The position numbers were made by a program, and so were the translations under genes. A stretch of 7,208 bases of DNA from CANKHA01 sp035699705 (GTDB lineage: Bacteria > Pseudomonadota > Alphaproteobacteria > Rhizobiales > Xanthobacteraceae). The stretch is from contig DASSPI010000145.1 in the NCBI GenBank assembly GCA_035699705.1, positions 1 through 7,208 on the forward strand, written 5' to 3'. The notes beneath the pieces are model-generated. The model ran no database searches. It worked only from the letters and a program-made list of their open reading frames with translations, and was not told where the DNA came from. Of the stretch, positions 6,299 through 7,208 are shown in pieces (the first letter of the stretch is position 1; each line of letters starts with the position of its first letter).

Positions 6299-7208
6299 CT
6301 ACTGTCCGTGTTTGGCGCTGCTGGCGAAACGCCGGGCTTCTTCGGCCGCCCGGAACAGCGCCTTGGCTTTGTTGACGCATTCCTGCTGCTCGGACTCGGG
6401 ATTGGAGTCGGCGACGATGCCGGCGCCGGCCTGCACATACATCACGCCGTCTTTCACCAAGGCGGTACGCAGGACGATGCAGGTATCCATTTCGCCCGCG
6501 GCGGAGAAATAACCGACCGCGCCGGCATAGAGCCCGCGCTTTTCCTTCTCCAGTTCGTCGATGATTTCCATCGCGCGCACTTTCGGCGCGCCGGAAACTG
6601 TGCCCGCGGGAAAACCTCCGGCGAGCGCGTCGATGGCGTCGTATTTGTTGCCGAGCCGGCCTTCCACATTCGACACGATATGCATCACATGGCTGTAGCG
6701 CTCGACGAAGAACTGGTCGGTGACCTTCACCGTGCCGATCTCGGCGACGCGGCCGACGTCATTGCGGCCGAGATCGAGCAGCATGAGATGTTCGGCGCGC
6801 TCCTTTGGATCGGCCAGCAGTTCCTCCTCCAGCGCCTTGTCCTCGTGCGGAGTGGCGCCGCGCGGCCGCGTGCCGGCGATCGGGCGGATGGTGACGGTGC
6901 CGCCTTCGACCTTCACCAGAATCTCCGGGCTCGAGCCGGCCACCGCGAAGCCGCCGAAATCGAGGAAGTAGAGATAGGGCGACGGATTGACCCGGCGCAG
7001 CGCGCGGTAGAGCGAGAACGGCGGCAGCGCGAACGGCGCCTCGAAACGTTGCGAGAGCACCACCTGGAAAATGTCGCCCGCAAGGATGTAGTCCTTGGCG
7101 CGTGCGACCATCGCCTGGTATTCGGCCGGCGTGGTGTTGGACTTCGCAGGGACCACCAGCGGCCCGGGATCGCCGGCCGCCGTCTTGTCGAGCGGCTGGT
7201 CCAGGCTG
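6299..7208 (-). CDS. trpE: Anthranilate synthase component I, C-terminal 302 residues (5' end beyond window)
   Basis: TrpE converts chorismate plus ammonia (supplied by TrpG) to anthranilate and pyruvate, the first step to tryptophan. The frame is open to the window edge; the family is about 500 residues long, so roughly 200 N-terminal residues, including the tryptophan feedback site, are missing. The chorismate-binding domain is complete, with SNTTPAEYQAMVARAKDYI, GDIFQVVLSQRFE, TIRPIAGTRPRG, LLDLGRNDVGRVAEIGTVKV, HIVSNVEGRL, FPAGTVSGAPKVRAMEII and QAGAGIVADSNPESEQQE in the order seen in active enzymes. The segment PIAGTRPRG and the anthranilate-synthase-like operon favour TrpE over PabB or isochorismate synthase. 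There is no fused amidotransferase domain; the protein ends shortly after the catalytic domain, and trpG is a separate gene downstream. The promoter and any attenuator lie outside the window. Confidence 0.96.
   Translation of the reverse strand, partial: SLDQPLDKTAAGDPGPLVVPAKSNTTPAEYQAMVARAKDYILAGDIFQVVLSQRFEAPFALPPFSLYRALRRVNPSPYLYFLDFGGFAVAGSSPEILVKVEGGTVTIRPIAGTRPRGATPHEDKALEEELLADPKERAEHLMLLDLGRNDVGRVAEIGTVKVTDQFFVERYSHVMHIVSNVEGRLGNKYDAIDALAGGFPAGTVSGAPKVRAMEIIDELEKEKRGLYAGAVGYFSAAGEMDTCIVLRTALVKDGVMYVQAGAGIVADSNPESEQQECVNKAKALFRAAEEARRFASSAKHGQ

Overview
The window reads as chromosomal DNA from an alphaproteobacterium, most likely of the order Hyphomicrobiales (Bradyrhizobium/Rhodopseudomonas/Xanthobacteraceae-like). 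The support is the GC-rich coding sequence, the order trpD-trpC-moaC-moeA-lexA, a LexA beginning MLTRKQ, and a direct-repeat SOS box GTTC-N7-GTTC in front of lexA, which is the alphaproteobacterial form. Genus and species cannot be fixed from the sequence alone.

Layout. Bases 1-631, plus strand: a two-gene higB-higA type toxin-antitoxin module. higB lacks only the first base of its start codon, and higA begins at 332. Bases 632-736 hold no gene but contain a 9-bp perfect stem-loop just past the end of lexA. Bases 737-1450, minus strand: lexA, with its own promoter and SOS box at 1514-1542. Bases 1577-7208, minus strand: a tightly packed cluster transcribed trpE (5' truncated by the window edge) - cupin gene - trpG - trpD - trpC - moaC - moeA. 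Gaps are 2 to 10 bases except for an 81-base gap between the cupin gene and trpG.

How the genes work together. TrpE and TrpG form anthranilate synthase, TrpD adds the phosphoribosyl group, and TrpC closes the indole ring to give indole-3-glycerol phosphate. MoaC and MoeA act early and late in molybdenum cofactor synthesis and appear to share the trp transcript. LexA controls the SOS response and very probably itself. The small cupin protein sits inside the tryptophan cluster without a known role and is the least explained gene here.

Most of the window is ordinary core metabolism, and I see no clearly new multi-gene system. The parts most worth a second look are the cupin gene in the trp operon, the 81-base gap with a candidate internal promoter before trpG, the toxin-antitoxin pair of lower GC next to lexA, and the palindrome downstream of lexA.
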